In this document: positions 63,071-64,000 of the stretch, piece after piece
Layout: every line of letters starts with the position of its first letter
Position numbering within the stretch: the first letter of the stretch is position 1
From: Ampelocalamus luodianensis
Taxonomy: Eukaryota; Streptophyta; Magnoliopsida; Poales; Poaceae
Assembly: GCA_036346255.1 (NCBI GenBank)
Contig: CM070631.1
Coordinates: forward strand, 27,822,339 to 27,886,338
Direction of reading: 5' to 3'
DNA: 64,000 nt
The notes under the pieces: generated by a model
Database searches by the model: none
Told to the model about the DNA's origin: nothing
The model's input: only the letters and a program-made list of their open reading frames with translations
Translations under genes and position numbers: made by a program

Positions 63071-64000
63071 ATCGACGAGTTCATCCCCACCATCGAGGCG
63101 AGGTCGCAAGAGGTTTAATCGATATCGCTTTTCATATAGCTCATGCATTTATTAATTTGGGTTATCTGTAGTACATGTTCGACCTATCTAGCTTGGTAAG
63201 TGAATGAAGATTGAGGATTAGCATGGGTAGTATGTGAAGGGAACAAGGGAAGCAAAGATATATAGCATTCATTGGGACTTGATGATCACTATGCATGCAT
63301 GGCCTAATTAAGCTAGAGCGATCACGCACAACATGCATATATGCATACATGAATCATGAATGGTTGTTAATTTGTGATTTACCATGTCTATATGTGTTAA
63401 TTTATCACGAATTATTGTGAAATAACTTGATACGAAAAACACAAGCACCACATCTTATATCTTCTATCGGATTTTCCATGATGTCTAGAAAGTGAAGTGT
63501 GAGCAGTGCGGCTAGCACTTGTATGTGAGTGGCTTAATTTATATGTGTTGTTCTACTGCTAATGCTGACTGGATGTATATTATCTCATGACTGATTTGTA
63601 ATGAATGAAGAAGACCGCAACAGGCATATCTGCGAACTATACATAACACCATCTGCATTTCTAATTGAATACTTTATTGTGCATATTAGCATATGGCTAT
63701 TTCCTTGTATGGAACTATGGATGTTAAGAAAGAATTGTAATGCTCTGACCAATGTGGTATTAATGACTGATTCTTGATCTTTTAGATCAATTATTATTAT
63801 TTCTAATTTCCGTCCATAATAATTCATATATTTGTGTGTGTGTGTGTAATCGATGGATAATTAATGCCGATTCTGGTGTAGTTGTGGTTGTGGTTGTATA
63901 TGTGGTTGTCGGCCATCGTGTCGTTGTTTTTTGCGAGTTTTGGAAACCTCACCGTGCGTGGAGGTTCTGCGATTTTTTTAAATGACGATATTTTGTTCCA
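63071..64000. other. CACTA internal sequence
   Basis: AT-rich, with a (TG)n run at 63831-63847 and GTTGTGGTTGTGGTTGTATA near 63880. No transposase exon is seen before the window ends. Confidence 0.45.

Larger units (their letters stand above)
60898..64000 (+). mobile_element. CACTA (En/Spm-type) transposon, left part, running off the window
   Basis: It starts CACTACCGGACACAGCC at 60898, followed by many TTTGCCGAGTGC / GCACTCGGCAAAG subterminal repeats in both orientations (60915-61260 and 62140-62530), the hallmark of a widespread grass CACTA family. The right terminus is not in the window. Near the end (63900-63970) GTTTTGGAAACCTCACCGTG and GGAGGTTCTGCGA resemble the segment just before the transposase genes of this family (from memory of the family, not searched). 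A 1-kb inverted repeat and a GC-rich tract lie inside. Confidence 0.82.

Noticed and set aside
62285..63171. Open frames of 190-290 aa in several frames
   Set aside because: They come from CGC/GCC low-complexity DNA and KKIKKI-type AT runs. There is no domain, and frames are open on both strands at once.

Overview
The window looks like plant nuclear DNA, almost certainly from a grass and probably a panicoid (inference). The evidence is nine-exon plant gene structure, a GC-rich DREB-type AP2/ERF gene, TTTGCCGAGTGC-type CACTA subterminal repeats, and dense nesting of Ty3/gypsy, Ty1/copia, LINE, hAT, Mutator, CACTA, Stowaway-like and Tourist-like elements. Only two genes look functional: a WD40-repeat protein gene (about 13.56-26.71 kb, nine coding exons, 444 aa predicted) and an intron-free AP2/ERF transcription factor (39.489-40.310 kb, 273 aa). 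No RNA gene, CRISPR array or prokaryotic-type operon was seen.

Layout. 1-8.65 kb: the 3' end of a Ty3/gypsy chromovirus (integrase plus chromodomain, one amber stop) and its very long 3' LTR, which is split by a 2,856-bp solo LTR with GGACG target duplications. 8.66-10.36 kb: a copia (SIRE/Maximus-like) LTR. 10.4-12.0 kb: a decayed Tat-type gypsy reverse transcriptase/RNase H. 12.0-13.4 kb: relics, then the upstream region of the WD40 gene. 13.56-26.7 kb: the WD40 gene. Its second intron (8.9 kb) holds an internal tandem duplication, a TIR element, a deleted gypsy element on the opposite strand and a GATACG-ended element that itself carries an 860-bp Mutator-like insertion. Its third intron (2.4 kb) holds a Stowaway-type element.

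27-38 kb: intergenic repeats, including a fold-back element and its deleted relative, a 300-bp Tourist-like MITE, a 3.8-kb hAT element with a broken transposase, a large TIR element and a probable Tat-type LTR remnant. 38.7-40.6 kb: the ERF gene with a TATA box, a G-box/ABRE and CT repeats in its leader. 40.7-44.8 kb: a possible LRR-gene relic, (AT)n arrays bracketing a Micron-like segment, and a TIR element containing an LTR fragment related to the LTR at the window start. 45.0-47.5 kb: a 5'-truncated LINE with a 13-bp target duplication. 48.3-51.0 kb: copia remnants interrupted by CACTA and LTR fragments.

51.711-58.892 kb: a structurally complete copia element on the minus strand (two 273-bp LTRs, GCACT target duplications) with ruined coding regions and a GC-rich leader. 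58.9-60.9 kb: GC-rich, CpG-dense intergenic DNA. 60.898 kb to the window end: the left part of a CACTA transposon with a near-1-kb hairpin-forming inverted repeat and an extremely GC-rich tract.

The two genes show no sign of working together. The main interest is genome dynamics: four premature stops at glutamine positions that fit CAG-to-TAG change in CHG methylation context, several nested insertions dated relative to one another by target duplications, and a large inverted repeat that could give double-stranded RNA. I found no convincing new biochemical system.
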